Shown: positions 34,894 to 46,613, counted from the stretch's first letter. The stretch: DNA of 64,000 bases from Cydia pomonella (GCF_033807575.1 NC_084725.1:8529001-8593000); one strand, 5' to 3'. The notes: generated by a model not told the origin, from the letters alone. A program made the numbers and translations.

Positions 34894-35068
34894 TAACAGA
34901 CCAATTCGAACGTACACTGACATTAGAATGATACGTGAATCATGTTATTTGGTTATTGTGCATTTCGCTCGTTCTTGTCCTGAAGTGGCGCGGGCGAGAC
35001 GCACGATAACTAAATCACTTGTTTGAAATATCATTCTGATGTCCGTGTACGTTCGAATTGGCCTGTTA
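34894..35068. mobile_element. Fold-back element with 39-bp arms
   Basis: Arms 34894-34932 and 35030-35068 are reverse complements with 3 mismatches (core CCAATTCGAACGTACACTGA). Inside, 'ttggttattgtgcatttcgc' can pair with 'gcgagacgcacgataactaa', so almost the whole 175 bp folds. It is non-coding and MITE-like. The target duplication is unclear. Confidence 0.7.
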
Positions 35069-35841
35069 GTTACCGTTTACATTAAGGTGGTTCCGGTAAG
35101 CCAACTCGAGGGGTTGAATGAATCGTTTTGGAATAGTAATAAGGCTTACCTTATTGGCCAATCCCTTAGGATTGGCCCAGAAATCTGTCATAATTTCAAA
35201 TATCCGATAGTCGTCGAAATTAAGCCCGGATAATGGGCCTGGGGCCTGCTACTCAGTTTAGCTTTATTTGCGCAAAGATTTAGGTTTAACTTTTTTAGAA
35301 CAAAATAATTGAATTATATGAATTAATACAAGTATGATGGTTCGGTAAGCTATTTATGTTTAAGTACTCTAAGTAAGTATTTGAAAGCTATAATCATGAC
35401 CATTATTTTGTTACTCGTCTTTAAACGTAATTGAGACGAATGGGTATACCCGTAATGAAAAGAAAATCATGCATTTAAGGTTTGTTGTAATTCTGCAGCA
35501 CTTACATACACCATTAGTGAAACCACGGAAGATTTTAAAGACATGTCGCAATATTTCGAAAGAAAACTAACAAGAATAAAAAGGCGCATTTTTCCACTTA
35601 CGTAAAACTCTTCCCACTTGATCAGGCTTAAGTTTTCCCTCATATTTTCTACGACAGTACACTTTACTTAGGGAAACTTGTTTAATGGACCATATTTTAT
35701 GGGTGGAAATGGACATCTTTATGTATGCAAAAATATCAGTTCTTTCACAAAATACACTGAAATAAAGATTTTGTTTCATCCCTTAACTTAGTTACCTGAA
35801 CACACAGTTACAGTTTCGACATAATACTATGCTTATATATC
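35069..35841. other. No gene recognised
   Basis: A 9-bp hairpin (GGCCAATCC-CTTA-GGATTGGCC, 35156-35177) is the only structure noted. Confidence 0.4.
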
Positions 35842-36050
35842 TTTTTTTTTTATACCACGACGGTGGCAAGCAAGCATACGACCCGCCTGATGGTAAGCAG
35901 TCACCGTTGCCTATGGACGCCTGCAACTCCAGAGGTATTACATGCGCGTTGCCGACCCTTCAAAAATCTGTACACTCCTTTTTTGAAGAACCTCATACTG
36001 TAGACCCTCAGGAAAACCTCGGCAGGTAGTTCATTCCACATCATGCTATG
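35842..36050 (-). mobile_element. LINE 3' end / SINE tail, long copy
   Basis: The plus strand starts with poly-T, then 'accacgacggtggcaagc', 'gcctgatggtaagcagtc', 'cctatggacgcctgcaactc', 'catgcgcgttgccgaccc' and 'ggcaggtagttcattccaca'. In sense orientation it is the terminal part of a non-LTR element ending in poly(A). Related copies are at 10230, 45083, 48225, 55138 and 63568. It is the most complete of its subfamily here. Confidence 0.7.
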
Positions 36051-36092
36051 CCACATATTCTAACTAGAGTACAACACGATGTCCGGTATAGA

Positions 36093-36161
36093 GCAAAGTG
36101 GATGACAAAAACGGAAGCGGACCCCGTCACAATACGGGGCAAACGCAAGAAGGATGATGAT
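36093..36161 (+). pseudogene. LINE ORF2 extreme C-terminus relic
   Basis: The plus frame reads AKWMTKTEADPVTIRGKRKK followed by an acidic DDD. The 'W...T..ADP....GKR' ending followed by GAT repeats resembles the last codons and (GAT)n tail of lepidopteran RTE-like ORF2 proteins. Only about 23 codons are preserved. Confidence 0.4.
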
Positions 36162-36535
36162 ACTAAAATACATACTAATCATTAAAACGTTGCAAATGAG
36201 AGGAAACTTGAATTACAATGGCATCCACGCTAATGTTGTAAATTATAAGCGTCCATCAAGCGTGATCGTGTACGAGTGTTTACAAAAAAGTTAACTAACT
36301 TATCCGATTATGAAAGAATGTTTCTTAAACACCTCAAATGTCAATGAAATTTGACGGGGAAATAAGTTTAACTAACCTAGAAACTCCATAGATCTAAGAA
36401 TCCTAACCATGGTCAGTTCAGACTGTTCAGAGTGATGCGCTGTCTTAATTACAAGTTTTTCTGCGTAAATGGTCAACGTTCAATAATCACCGGTTTAGTC
36501 AACTGTTCCATTTTTTGATATATATAATAGATATA

Positions 36536-38006
36536 GGTAATCATAATCATAATCATAATACTTTATTGCGACCATGGTAATATAGATGTTACACAATATT
36601 ATAAATAGTTTCACATGGGCCCTGTTAGGGCAAAGCAAGAACTTATGTACATATTAACACTAATAATATTATATAATTACAAAATAATCTTATAATTAAG
36701 AAAAATCATTTGAAAAAAGATTATAATATAAATCATCCGTAAAATTAATCAATTAAAAATTAAATATGAACAAATCAATTCCACAATTCTTTATAAATTT
36801 TAGACAGACCAAAAATAACAAAAGAAACAAATGCAGACTAAAAATTAATTATTAAATGTGATATCAAAATAGTTATCACTATAAAAGTCGTCAACTGAAT
36901 AATAACATTTCTGTATTAATATTTTCATTATAATGTTTTTGAATCGGGTATTATTATTTTGTTTTAAGATATTAGGGGAGATTTTATTATAAATTTGGGC
37001 ACATCGGTAATAGGGACTTTTTTTGAAAATGACAAGGTTTGCTTTTGGCAACGCTAACTGATACCCTGTTCTCGAATTATAATTGCTACAAATATCTTTC
37101 TTTTGCACAAATAAATTATAATGTTTTCTAACGAACATTATTGCTTCCAAAATGTAGAGAGAAGGCAGTGTCAGGAGGTTATGTTTTATAAAGTGCGGCC
37201 TAGTTGTTTCTCTCCTTCGAATATTTACTAAAATTCTAACACATCTTTTCTGTAGAAGAAACAGATCGTGTGCATCAGTGCTCTCTCCCCATAAGATAAG
37301 TCCATACTGTAGCCACGAGTAGGCGTATGCGTAATATGCAGATAACGACGCTTCGAAATTTGTATTACTTTTGAGTACACTAAGAGCATATATGAATGTA
37401 GATAGCTTCTTCTTTATATTTTGCACGTGCGGTTTCCAATCCATTCCACTATCGATGGTTATGCCCAGAAGTTTGAACTGGTCAACTTGTTCAATAGTCT
37501 GGTTATTTAGTTTGAAGTCTATTTCTAGTTCTTTTTTTTGATACGGTTTAAATTGAACGATCTTAGTTTTGCTTAAGTTGATTTCTAATTTATGATCTTG
37601 TAGCCATTCAAAAATTGTGTTAGCGTATTTTTCTAGTTTTTTGTGACATTCCTTACTTTCTTCGCAGTTAAAAAGTACTGAAATGTCATCTGCAAACATT
37701 ATGCAGGTAGTGTCTAGTTCTTTTGGTAGGTCATTTATATATGCTAAGAAGAGGATACACCCAATTACACTCCCTTGTGGTATTGATGTTGCTACGCGGC
37801 GCGACGTGGATACCACGGCTTGTATTTCCCCAGTGTTTTCGTTGTAGTGATCTATCTGTACATATTGTGACCGATCTTGTAAGTATGATTTGATCCAATT
37901 GTATGCATTTCCCCTAATACCAATGCCATAGAGTTTTCCTAGAAGGATTTGGTGCGATACTTTATCATATGCTTTCGTCATGTCAAGAAACAATCCCACT
38001 GAGTAT
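36536..38006 (-). mobile_element. 5'-truncated LINE with hexamer tail
   Basis: On the minus strand: the ORF2 fragment (37999-36845), a 3' untranslated region of about 290 bp with a terminal AATAAAG-like signal, and a short tandem tail of (TTATGA)n (plus 'ataatcataatcataatc', 36541-36561). Short tandem repeat tails instead of poly(A) are typical of the CR1 group. The 5' end is cut inside the reverse transcriptase near 38006. I found no convincing target duplication. Confidence 0.85.
36845..37999 (-). CDS. LINE reverse transcriptase, 5'-truncated
   Basis: There are 384 uninterrupted codons of non-LTR reverse transcriptase. It starts inside palm motif A (FLDMTKAYDKVSH, residues 4-16; catalytic Asp at 6). 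Motif B is IPQGSVIG (73-80), the catalytic FADD box is at 102-105, NLSKTKIVQF is motif D, and FKLLGITID (175-183) marks the start of the thumb. The rest is the usual post-RT region with ALSVLKSNTN, SWLQYGLILWG and a Tyr/Asn-rich end. The first codon is GTG, and a TAA lies four codons further upstream, so the endonuclease and fingers are lost and this is not a natural start. Motifs place it near CR1/Jockey LINEs. The lack of stops or frameshifts suggests recent insertion. It cannot mobilise itself. Confidence 0.9.
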   Translation of the reverse strand: MGLFLDMTKAYDKVSHQILLGKLYGIGIRGNAYNWIKSYLQDRSQYVQIDHYNENTGEIQAVVSTSRRVATSIPQGSVIGCILFLAYINDLPKELDTTCIMFADDISVLFNCEESKECHKKLEKYANTIFEWLQDHKLEINLSKTKIVQFKPYQKKELEIDFKLNNQTIEQVDQFKLLGITIDSGMDWKPHVQNIKKKLSTFIYALSVLKSNTNFEASLSAYYAYAYSWLQYGLILWGESTDAHDLFLLQKRCVRILVNIRRRETTRPHFIKHNLLTLPSLYILEAIMFVRKHYNLFVQKKDICSNYNSRTGYQLALPKANLVIFKKSPYYRCAQIYNKISPNILKQNNNTRFKNIIMKILIQKCYYSVDDFYSDNYFDITFNN

Positions 38007-39856
38007 TTTTAGGTTCGGGAGACAACAAGATTTCGATAGAGGACAAATCCCGTTTATCGTACTACATATATGTAAATGATCTGAAATTATAAGTACCTAA
38101 CGTATCAAAACAACCAAGGGACAAACACAAACATTTCATGATCCTAAAACGTCCGACCCCTACCCTTCCTGACTTATTTTGTTGGTAACAAACAGATTTT
38201 TGGCTTTAAAGATTTTCAGGGAAAATTCGGGTTAATGCCTTGAGTTTGGGTTCGCACTAGTCTCTTTGTTTTTGAAAAGTAACTAACTTATTTTCATTTG
38301 GTGCTGACATGTTTTCAGTTTTATCCGTGCCACTGCCAACATTTTAAATAAAATGGCAGATCTCTCTTAGTCATATTAATTATGAAGAGAACCGTCTAAG
38401 TTCAAGAATAGCGGCAGTAAAATTAAGTTTTCTTGTCCTGGACGATATGTTCTGTCTGCTGATAGACACGAACTGCGCGACAGCGAAGAATTATAGAATT
38501 CCGGTTAGCACCCTTTAGGTTCGGAACCCTCCAAATGAAGCACTCTGCTAGCAACGGTCCGCGTTCCAAGCGAGCATAACTGCCGCTGTGCCGATTTTCT
38601 GCCGTTTAGATAAAGGTAACCATTCCGTTAAGGAAAAATTTCCGCAAAGGAATAACTTCAACTGGTGGCTTTGATAACATTTGACTCAGACGCGACCTTC
38701 GCTGTTTTGAAAAGATTATTGATCATAATTTATTACTATAAGTTATTATACATTCGTATCATTCTGTTTTGCATACCTATATTCAAAGTGTCATATCTTT
38801 TACGGTACACATATACATATTTATTTCTTCGACATAAAGAATTCTATGCTCAGTCAAAGGTGAACGAAGATTGTAACGAACAAAAGTTTCGTGATTTGAG
38901 CACATGCAAAATCTACTACGTTTTCCTGGGTCTATCAGAAGTTAATTTGTTTGCCTTTGATTCTGAGGCTTTGACGTGGATTTCACCGCTCGTGGTCCCG
39001 GATAATGGAGGTCCCAGCAAAATGTCAAACTGTTAATTTGCGATAAATCCGGAAAACATATGATAACGACAATATCCACATTACATTTTGATGAAGACGG
39101 TCAAATCATAAAAGTCAAACTTTGATGTAAATCAGAAGTCAGTTCCTAAGCGAAATAGAAGATGTCCTGAAATAGTTTTATTTTATTTTATGAAAACTTC
39201 AAATATAATGAAGGTGTGTAACTCGATTATCTAATAAAGATATAATAATCATTCAGATTATCACTAAATACTTACATCTGCTAAGTCATTGATAAGAAAC
39301 GCAGAAGGCCCAGTCAGTTGTCCCCGTTCATGCTGTTATCTACTGCTTAATTTCCCGATTACATTGAAAATCAATGCCTGCAACAAATGTGTACCCAAGT
39401 GTAAAACGGGGCATGTCCCGCAACCGCAGCTCGATTAACTAGGACACGAGTTTATCTGGAACTTGTTTTGCTAAGTACCCTGCCACGTGGGGTGTGTAAT
39501 TTTCGCTTTTTGTGGCTAGAACTAGTAGGCTATCTCACGGGAAAGACGGGGTCTGGATTATTTTATCAATGCAACTTATTTCTCTGAATGCGTATTCTCT
39601 TTATCTACTGAGTATTTCAGTCTTAAGAAGATTATGAAACGTAAGAGATGTCGTCAGATAACAAAGATTATGGAATCGATATACGCTTATCATATGTATC
39701 AAATGTATCACTTTTACGCTCTTTTAACGGTACTTGTCTCTCCGACTATTTTTACATGATTAATAATAGACATTCACGAGTTTTACATATGCACGTACCA
39801 AAAGACAAGATCAAGACCATGCAACTTTCAACGAATTCACTCTGGGGTTGGATGAA
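38007..39856. other. No gene recognised
   Basis: The 123-codon plus frame at 38665-39036 begins with GTG and starts in a low-complexity hydrophobic stretch. It has no known domain, and I do not count it as a gene. Confidence 0.4.
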
Positions 39857-40230
39857 ACGACTGTGATTCCTCAACTATATTTAAAATTCTCGGAAAAGCT
39901 ATTCCTTCTTTGGCGCTAACTATTTGAGTCATTCTCGTGTGTAGCAAATCTATTAACATAATTTTGTTATGCTGTTCAGCTATTCAGATACCTACAATCT
40001 TTATCACAACCAGAGCCATGTAACCTTTTTATGTTTGATCAAAGACCAATACTGATGCTGTGATTTTTCTCTTTTTAAATTCTCAGAAAATGTGTTTCTT
40101 CTTTAGCATTTTACCCGAGTCATTCTTGTTGCAAAATGTAAGACCTCCTTTACCCTAAGCCATCCAGTCGTTTACCTAAAATGATCACCGTAAGTTAGTT
40201 CCATAATCATAAGGTACGACAATAGAACAC
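39857..40230. repeat. Diverged tandem repeat, unit near 190-200 bp
   Basis: Two blocks resemble each other in order. 'actgtgattcctc', 'aaattctcggaaaa', 'tccttctttggcgc' and 'gagtcattctcgtg' (39857-39950) answer to 'gctgtgatttttc', 'aaattctcagaaaa', 'tcttctttagcat' and 'gagtcattcttgtt' (40055-40135). Similarity fades afterwards. This suggests an old tandem duplication or a satellite remnant. Confidence 0.45.
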
Positions 40231-40669
40231 AACTAAATCAACATTATTACGTGAACAATTGAATGACCCGATGATGCAACCCATTGCAACTGTCATTACC
40301 ACGGTTGCAATTGTCTAATAGACCAGGCTATGAAGAGCCTCATAAAGTATACAGTAATGTATTTTGACGGAGGATCTTGTTTCACTAGACAAATTTGCCA
40401 CCTGATCCAGTTATGTTTGATCCTTTGAACCACCTAGAAGACAGGTAAATGATGGCTTTGTAGTATTATTTGATGGGTCTTGTTAGTTTGGCCGATGATC
40501 TCTGTTGATCGTCGCGCTTGGCCTCTTTCGCAGAAACCTGGCAAACTGGTATCAACATTGTTATTTTATTCTATTGTTGTGAATGAACCCACGCTATTTC
40601 TGTTTGATTTGATGAATGCGAAGAAGAATTATGATTATTTATTTACCGGTCTGATTAACGGAACATATG
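40231..40669. other. No recognised feature
   Basis: No motif seen. An open frame enters from here into the LINE tail at 40670. Confidence 0.4.
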
Positions 40670-40752
40670 ATTGTCATCATTATCAAACCAGCCGGAAGAA
40701 TACCACTGCTGATCAAAAGTCTTCCTCAAATCTCTCCATCATCATCATCATC
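40670..40752 (-). mobile_element. LINE 3'-end tag with GAT-type repeat
   Basis: On the minus strand: (GAT)n, then 'ttgaggaagacttttgatca', 'gcagtggtattc' and 'ataatgatgac'. It resembles the very common lepidopteran LINE end of the form 'ggaggcctttgcccagcagtgg...aatgatgat', with substitutions. Confidence 0.45.
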
Positions 40753-41869
40753 CAACGGCTTCTAAAAAACTGACCAGACCGTCGGTCCGCATTATTGTGG
40801 GGCCTTATTCACGCTGCATCTTTTGATACGTGGTCACGACTCTAGAACCTTTCCGCCTCAGCGCCCATTAGTTCTACGAGGAAAGTGCCCCGCCCACTGT
40901 CATAATAGAAAAATCTTATCTTAAACCCGTCATGTTCAAATTTCATACACATGATGCACAGTGCTTGTTTAATTACGTACTCATTGAATATTTTAATCGA
41001 AATTCCTCGATTAACCCAGATAGCGGATTTATTAATATTCGGTAAATGAGAATTTCCCGAATTTTCGAGTTCACTGACTGTCCGCCGCCGAATTTCCACT
41101 CGAAAAGTTAATTTTGTCGCGTATTTAAAAGGTTAAGCTGGGTTGGTTACGTGAGTGCAAGTGAGTCGAGTTGGACACCAGGATGATGTGACCCCGAATT
41201 CTATAACAAATATGCGTAATCGAAAAGAGCACTATACTGGTTCCCTTGAACCTGATCGATCAACTCGCCTGCATTCGATAGGCGATTGCAATGACATCTT
41301 TGGAGGTGACATGCGTGGCATGACGCGGATGGAAACAAAGGATGTATCAGACTGTGAGATCTTTTACTCAAAGTTTGCCTTTTAGGGCAAAACAGGAATA
41401 TATTTACATGAGTTGTCTTAACAAATCTCCGTTAAAGGAACAGATGGCTCCAAAGACGAGAAATAAAAGTTTAATTGAAACAAAGGGAATACTTTATAAC
41501 ATTTTAAAATTGCGCGCGAGGAGTTAGGTTTAAAATGATTGCGTTTTCATTTAGAAAAGACGGAGCCATTGAAGCATGAAATGTAACTTTGCGGAGTTTC
41601 CTTTTCTGCCTAAATTAGAAGATCGTGGGATTCGTAGGCAACGTGGCAATTTGGATTTATATGATGCTTTCGGAACTAAAACATTTTTGATTATAGTCAT
41701 CGGCTAGTCCTTATTGGATTAATAGATCACACTTTGTCGCGTTCAGTACAGATCTAACGAAGGCCTAGAGCTACCGAATTTGACCACACGATTTTCTTGA
41801 GAGATTTCGTTGAGAAACGTGTTCTTAATCAACGATGTGTGTTCTTACTGATATTATTATGATTAGAAT
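40753..41869. other. No recognised feature
   Basis: No repeat or coding signal that I can support. Confidence 0.4.
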
Positions 41870-41990
41870 ACTCGTTATTGTACACCTTAAAATATACAGC
41901 TTCAGGCAAAAGCAATTAATTAAAGACAGAGGCAGACAACAGGCAGTCTTATCGCTAAAGAGCTATCTCTTCCAGACAACCTTTTCAAAA
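41870..41990 (-). mobile_element. LINE 3' region, truncated
   Basis: The plus strand contains 'gacaacaggcagtcttatcg' then 'ctaaagagctatctcttcca' and 'gacaaccttt'. In sense orientation this is a retroelement 3' region, also seen at 57604-57775 with its tail. Confidence 0.55.
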
Positions 41991-43120
41991 GGGCTTATTT
42001 TTGTAAGGTTATCACAGAGAAAATATAGATATGCCATTTGCGGGCACTCGATTTGGGGCGGTCAACTTCACGAACATTCGAAGAGGCACTCCTCAAAGTA
42101 TGGTAACACAACTGCGTATCACAGTCGCATTTTTTCACTCGTCATGTCATGTCATGTGTCACTTTCTCACTGACAAAACGTGACTGGCATGATGACAAAA
42201 AACCGACCATCTTAGCCCTACTGTATAAATATGAACATTCAAAAAGCTCGACAAATCTAGGCCACCGAAATCTTCAATAAAAACCAGCGCTTTGACAACA
42301 AAAACATCTTGTTTCTTGCAAATTCTGCATTAAATCCACAAATGTACGTCAAGCGCACTTTAAGAATGTTAATTATTTCAAACTGTAACGGAATTTAACT
42401 TTATAGTAACCTTGTAGTTTATGGTTAAGTAAAAACGAGTTATGGCGCCAGTGAATGCTGTGCGATCGTTTTAATCTTGCGACCATATGCGTTGAGATTA
42501 CTCTAATTATTTAACCGGTTATTACCAAATACGAATTTACACTTTATTGAATAAGAAAACATACTTTTAGCTATGTTCGGAACGATATTACTAACCAGTT
42601 TGTGTTGTTTAAGTTGTTCTGTTCTGTTAGCAGAAAGAGAATAAAAATAAAAATAAAATTTTCTGTACTATCGTCCAACCATATTCTGCCACCAATGATC
42701 AGTAAAGAATGTTGCTGTTATTGGTATTGAACGCCGATGTATCAACTTATTGGTCAACCTATCTGTGTCCTTAATGACTCATTTGAACGCTATCAATCAT
42801 ATCATGCACAAGCTCAAAATATTACCGAACATTCTCCTCTCGTGTGAAAGTCAACACCGACATTGGCGAATTCACCCTGTGCAAATTGGCAGGGAGTAAA
42901 AGCCAGAAGATGAAAAGAAAAAAAAAAACATATCATGTACCTGTATCTCCATACCAAACCGTAATCACCAGGTGGTGGTGGCCTTTACCATGATCATGCA
43001 TAGTATACCTATAAAGCTGATATCCTGTTACGTTACTAAACGGAAGGGACATAAACAGGCATTCAGGGAGCTAAAGAACATGCATAACATGCAAAGAAAA
43101 CAATTTAAAACATGACTTCA
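41991..43120. other. No recognised feature
   Basis: Mostly AT-rich. A slightly GC-richer part at 42040-42110 is open in some frames but unrecognised. Confidence 0.4.
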
Positions 43121-43232
43121 GAGGGCCTACCGCGAACCACGTTCGACGTGTTGCCTCTCTGTCGCACTTGTAAATTCACACGTAAGTGTGACAGGAAGAC
43201 TACACGTGGAACGTGGTTCGCGGTAGGCCCTC
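43121..43232. mobile_element. 'GGCCTACCGCGAA' fold-back, copy 2
   Basis: The terminal arms are perfect over 24 bp (GAGGGCCTACCGCGAACCAC at the left; arms 43121-43144 and 43209-43232). Pairing continues imperfectly to the centre ('cgcacttg' with 'taagtgtgac'). The flanks TCAG at each side may be a short target duplication. It is the best-preserved copy in the window and probably the youngest. Confidence 0.8.
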
Positions 43233-43290
43233 AGGCTCAAACAAAACAGGGTAAAGATAATCTGCTCAATTAAAAAGACCTCTCGCTGCA

Positions 43291-43380
43291 TTTTTTTTTG
43301 ATAGAGGAGGCAAACGAGCAGACGGATCACCTGATGGTAAGCGATTACCGCCGCCCATGAACACCTGCAACACCAGAGTT
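43291..43380 (-). mobile_element. LINE 3' end with oligo(A)
   Basis: The plus strand starts with about nine T, then 'gatagaggaggcaaacgagc', 'cctgatggtaagcgattac' and 'cccatgaacacctgcaacac'. It is the same family as 2925 and 63171, and the T-run shows that the sense strand is minus. Confidence 0.7.
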
Positions 43381-43464
43381 TAAAATGATGACATGATATT
43401 GTAGTTTTTGCGTTTTATACCAACCCAGTCTTTTTTAACTGAGTTACCGAATTTTTATGTTATT

Positions 43465-43510
43465 AAATCATCATCATCATTCGCTTGCCCTTATCCCATT
43501 TATTTTTATC
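43465..43510 (+). repeat. 'cgcttgcccttatccca' repeat fragment
   Basis: (CAT)n followed by 'tcgcttgcccttatcccat' is a short piece of a repeat that I recognise as common in lepidopteran DNA. Too little remains for classification. Confidence 0.4.
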
Positions 43511-43930
43511 CTATTAAATATATCATGTAATTTCATTAGCTCTAGTTAATGCAAAATTAATGAACCGAAAATATTTACAGATTTTTCAAAGCTCATAACG
43601 AGTGCTCGTAATCTCGCATTTTTTACGAACATTCCGTACCGACGTCCTCGTTTTGAACCATGTCAAGTGATTTACAACCTAATTACGCAAAACGAGGCAT
43701 TTAGCAACAGTTAATGTCAGGAACTTTAAAGTCACGGGGTAAATGATTCTGAAATCGACGCGTTTTCGTTAAAACACGAGCGAAATCGTTTACTGCTTTG
43801 ACTGCTAATTGGTCAGATGTTCACATGATATTGTGTAAGCAGACCTTTCAAACTTTGAAATCGGACAAATATGCTTGACACTGCACATATGCATCTTGCA
43901 CAAGTTGTGCATCCCGATCCCGACATCTCT

Positions 43931-43985
43931 TTTTTTAGGGTTCCGTAGCCAAAACGAGCCTCATAGTTTCGTCATGTCCGTCTGT
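43931..43985 (-). mobile_element. 'AGGGTTCCGTAG' repeat, terminal fragment
   Basis: 'ttttttagggttccgtagcc' then 'catagtttcgtcatgtccg' is the reverse complement of the right end of the repeat at 30292-31018. The remainder is missing. Confidence 0.65.
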
Positions 43986-45082
43986 AGCACTTAACACTCC
44001 GGATTTAATAGAGCCGTTGTCTGTATTCAAAAATTAAAATAGTCTCAATTCTTCGATTGAACTAAAAATTTGCAAGACATGAAATGAGACCGGATGGTGC
44101 ACATAAAACACTAATAAAACAACATAACTTTACTGTTCCAAGAATATGCAAAAATAAGTTTGCAGAGTCTACAATTAATAGTACATATCAAAATCGTATT
44201 TTTTTTAATTTCGCCGTGTGCGCAAAGATGCACGAAGATTACCGAGGCAGACGTACAACTTTAAACGCAGCAATGTCCCAGCAAATGATCTAATCGCAAG
44301 CTAAATTATTCGCGATTGGTGACATGAATCTACGACACCACACGACATTTAGGTATCTACGTCGGTTCGTTCAGTTTCTCGAGCAAATTTCTCTACGGTT
44401 CCCGGATGATAGATAAAGAACCGGGTTGTATCGTCATTAAACACTCGGCGCGAGAACAAACAAGTCCTTTAAAGAACTTGATTTCCTTTGTATGATATCA
44501 CCAATCGATACTGACACAGATTTCACACAAATGACGTAAATGGTTCCATGGCGCTTATTTTAGGGAAATCGGCAAAATGTGGGCAGCGTTTATAATGTGT
44601 GACAATCCCGTTTAGGTTTAGTTAACCTTTTCCATTTAATCGGTTTCTTCCTTATTTTTCCTTTTTCAACGGTGATTTTTAGTTGGAGTAAAGCATAACA
44701 CAGAAGTTTCCTAGACGACGCAATTATAACAGGCATGTATGTTTTGATTTATTTTATTGTGCCAAAGTATTCGCATTAATATCAAGCCAACGATAACATA
44801 GAGCTCTTGTACTATAACACGTTAAAACCATGTGTCATCCTGTCGTTATTGAAATCATAAGCGCGACCATAATACACCTGCTGGTGATGTAAGAGGTTGT
44901 TAAACGGGTAGATTATATTATATCAAAATTTGAATTAGGAGGACTGCGAATTTATATGACATTTGTCCATTAAGGCGTAGCCAACATTACATACTCATAC
45001 TTTACGTATACCAGTCGACTATATGTATCATATCAGATCTATGAAGTTACAAGCGGCAATAGGCTACATTTCTCTTAATGCC
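43986..45082. other. No recognised feature
   Basis: No supported gene. Small frames such as 44084-44293 have an ATG but no motif. Confidence 0.4.
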
Positions 45083-45276
45083 ATATCGGTAGGTAAACAA
45101 GCATACGGCGTGCCTGATGGTAAGTGGATTACTGTAGGCTATCAAAGCCTGCAATTCCAGGGGTGTTACATGCGCGTTGCCGGCCCTTTAAAACACATTT
45201 ACGTACGAGCTGGGGTTTGAACCCGCGACCTCTGGATTGAAAGTCGTACGCTCTTACCACTAGGCCACAAGCGCTT
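45083..45276 (-). mobile_element. SINE: tRNA-like head plus LINE-type tail
   Basis: On the minus strand it starts AAGCGCTTGTGGCCTAGTGG. The A box is at plus 45257-45267, the anticodon-like loop is CTTTCAA (TTC), and the B box GGGTTCAAACCCC is at plus 45212-45224. It then runs directly into 'aagggccggcaacgcgcatg', 'cctggaattgcaggc' and 'cttaccatcaggcacgccg', the 3' end shared with LINE-type copies such as 35842-36050. A tRNA-derived head joined to a LINE 3' tail is the classic design by which SINEs borrow LINE machinery. I see no clear target duplication. Confidence 0.65.
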
Positions 45277-46613
45277 CTTTCACTGAGGATTTCTTGTGAG
45301 TATATATTCTCATATGTATATCATAAATGCGGAATAAAGAGCGGGCAAAGTAATTTACTACTCACAAATCTCCATGCCATCATATATGTCCAGTGACGTC
45401 ACACTGACTCAACCGCCCCAGATGTGGAGATAGCATTGTTTGGAAGCGCATTTACGATGCCTTCGGACGACCAAAAGCTTGCCAAGTATTTGCCTCAAGC
45501 ATTTTGTGTCAATTCAATTAATCTGTTTATGAGCCCCAGATTTTAAAATTACAGGCCGAAATGTATACATTTTTTTAGAAGTTTTGCTGCTAATATTGGT
45601 TATAGCATAATCTTAAGAATATATAAAAACAGGTAGCAAAACAAAATATCAATTCAGTATCTTAATGTATTACGGTTTTAACAAATTAGATAACATCTGT
45701 CAATTGTCAAATAACTATTATAACAAATATTTTTTTTGTAGTTTTTTCGTCAGATTTCGATAAGTTTTGGTGGATGATGTAATGTAGTTATGCCCTTAAT
45801 TTATATTCTGTACAATATAAGAGCAATTCTATTGTATACCGTCCTGCCAAATCTTTCTCCGACTTACGAAAATGTACGGTATTTACGTAAATCAAAGTAA
45901 AATTACAATGTTATTTTGTCTCAAATTGAGATTTCGTATTTACTCCGCCCAGCCCGCCCAGAATGATAAGCTCTTCAAATTTGCCTTATTTTTCAAAATC
46001 TGACGAAATAAAAATCGACCCAATTATGTCCATACGCAAGCGTATATGACTGTTTATAGTATAGACTATAGTCACGTAGGTACACTGATGACAGCCAATA
46101 CATTCGAACAATCCTCGCTCCGCTCCAATGCGTTGGGAATAAGCTGGATGCTCAAAACGCCAGACGAGCGTATGTCCGTGTTAATTTTAAACGGGCAAGT
46201 CTTTTTAATCTAACGTCTGTAAGAAGATCGTGTTGGAAAAAAACGGCGGGGCGTTGCCCTGCACGTGAAGGGAATAGTAAGTATGTTATTAGTGGATATA
46301 ATAAGTATAGTAGTAATTGTTTCTGTAATAGTTTAATCGGTAAATCGATATCAATTCTGATTAACTTTCTGAGACAAACTTTAGGTTAGTTGTAACAGAA
46401 ATTCGTACCTTAGGTTACGTTTTCGCCAAATTATCTGTCAATGAATTATCTTTTTAATGGACTTTTGAAAACGGAGGATATTTCCATCGTATGCCTATAC
46501 CTAGGTACGGACGACGAAATAAACTTGTAGAGATTTTCTTATTATTATTATAAAACGTACCTGAGATTTTTCAACAAAAAAATTGAAGATCCTGGTGTTT
46601 TTGGTTTTTTTCA
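45277..46613. other. No gene; weak inverted repeat
   Basis: TTCGTCAGATTT (45746-45757) and AAATCTGACGAA (45996-46007) form perfect 12-bp inverted ends about 240 bp apart. They may bound an old fold-back element. GTGACGTCAC (45393-45402) is a CRE-type palindrome. Confidence 0.35.

Noticed and set aside
36536..38030. Target duplication for the LINE at 36536-38006
   Set aside because: Only short T-rich similarity between the flanks; not convincing.
38665..39036. 123-codon plus frame
   Set aside because: Starts with GTG, begins with a low-complexity hydrophobic and Tyr-rich run, and contains no recognisable domain.
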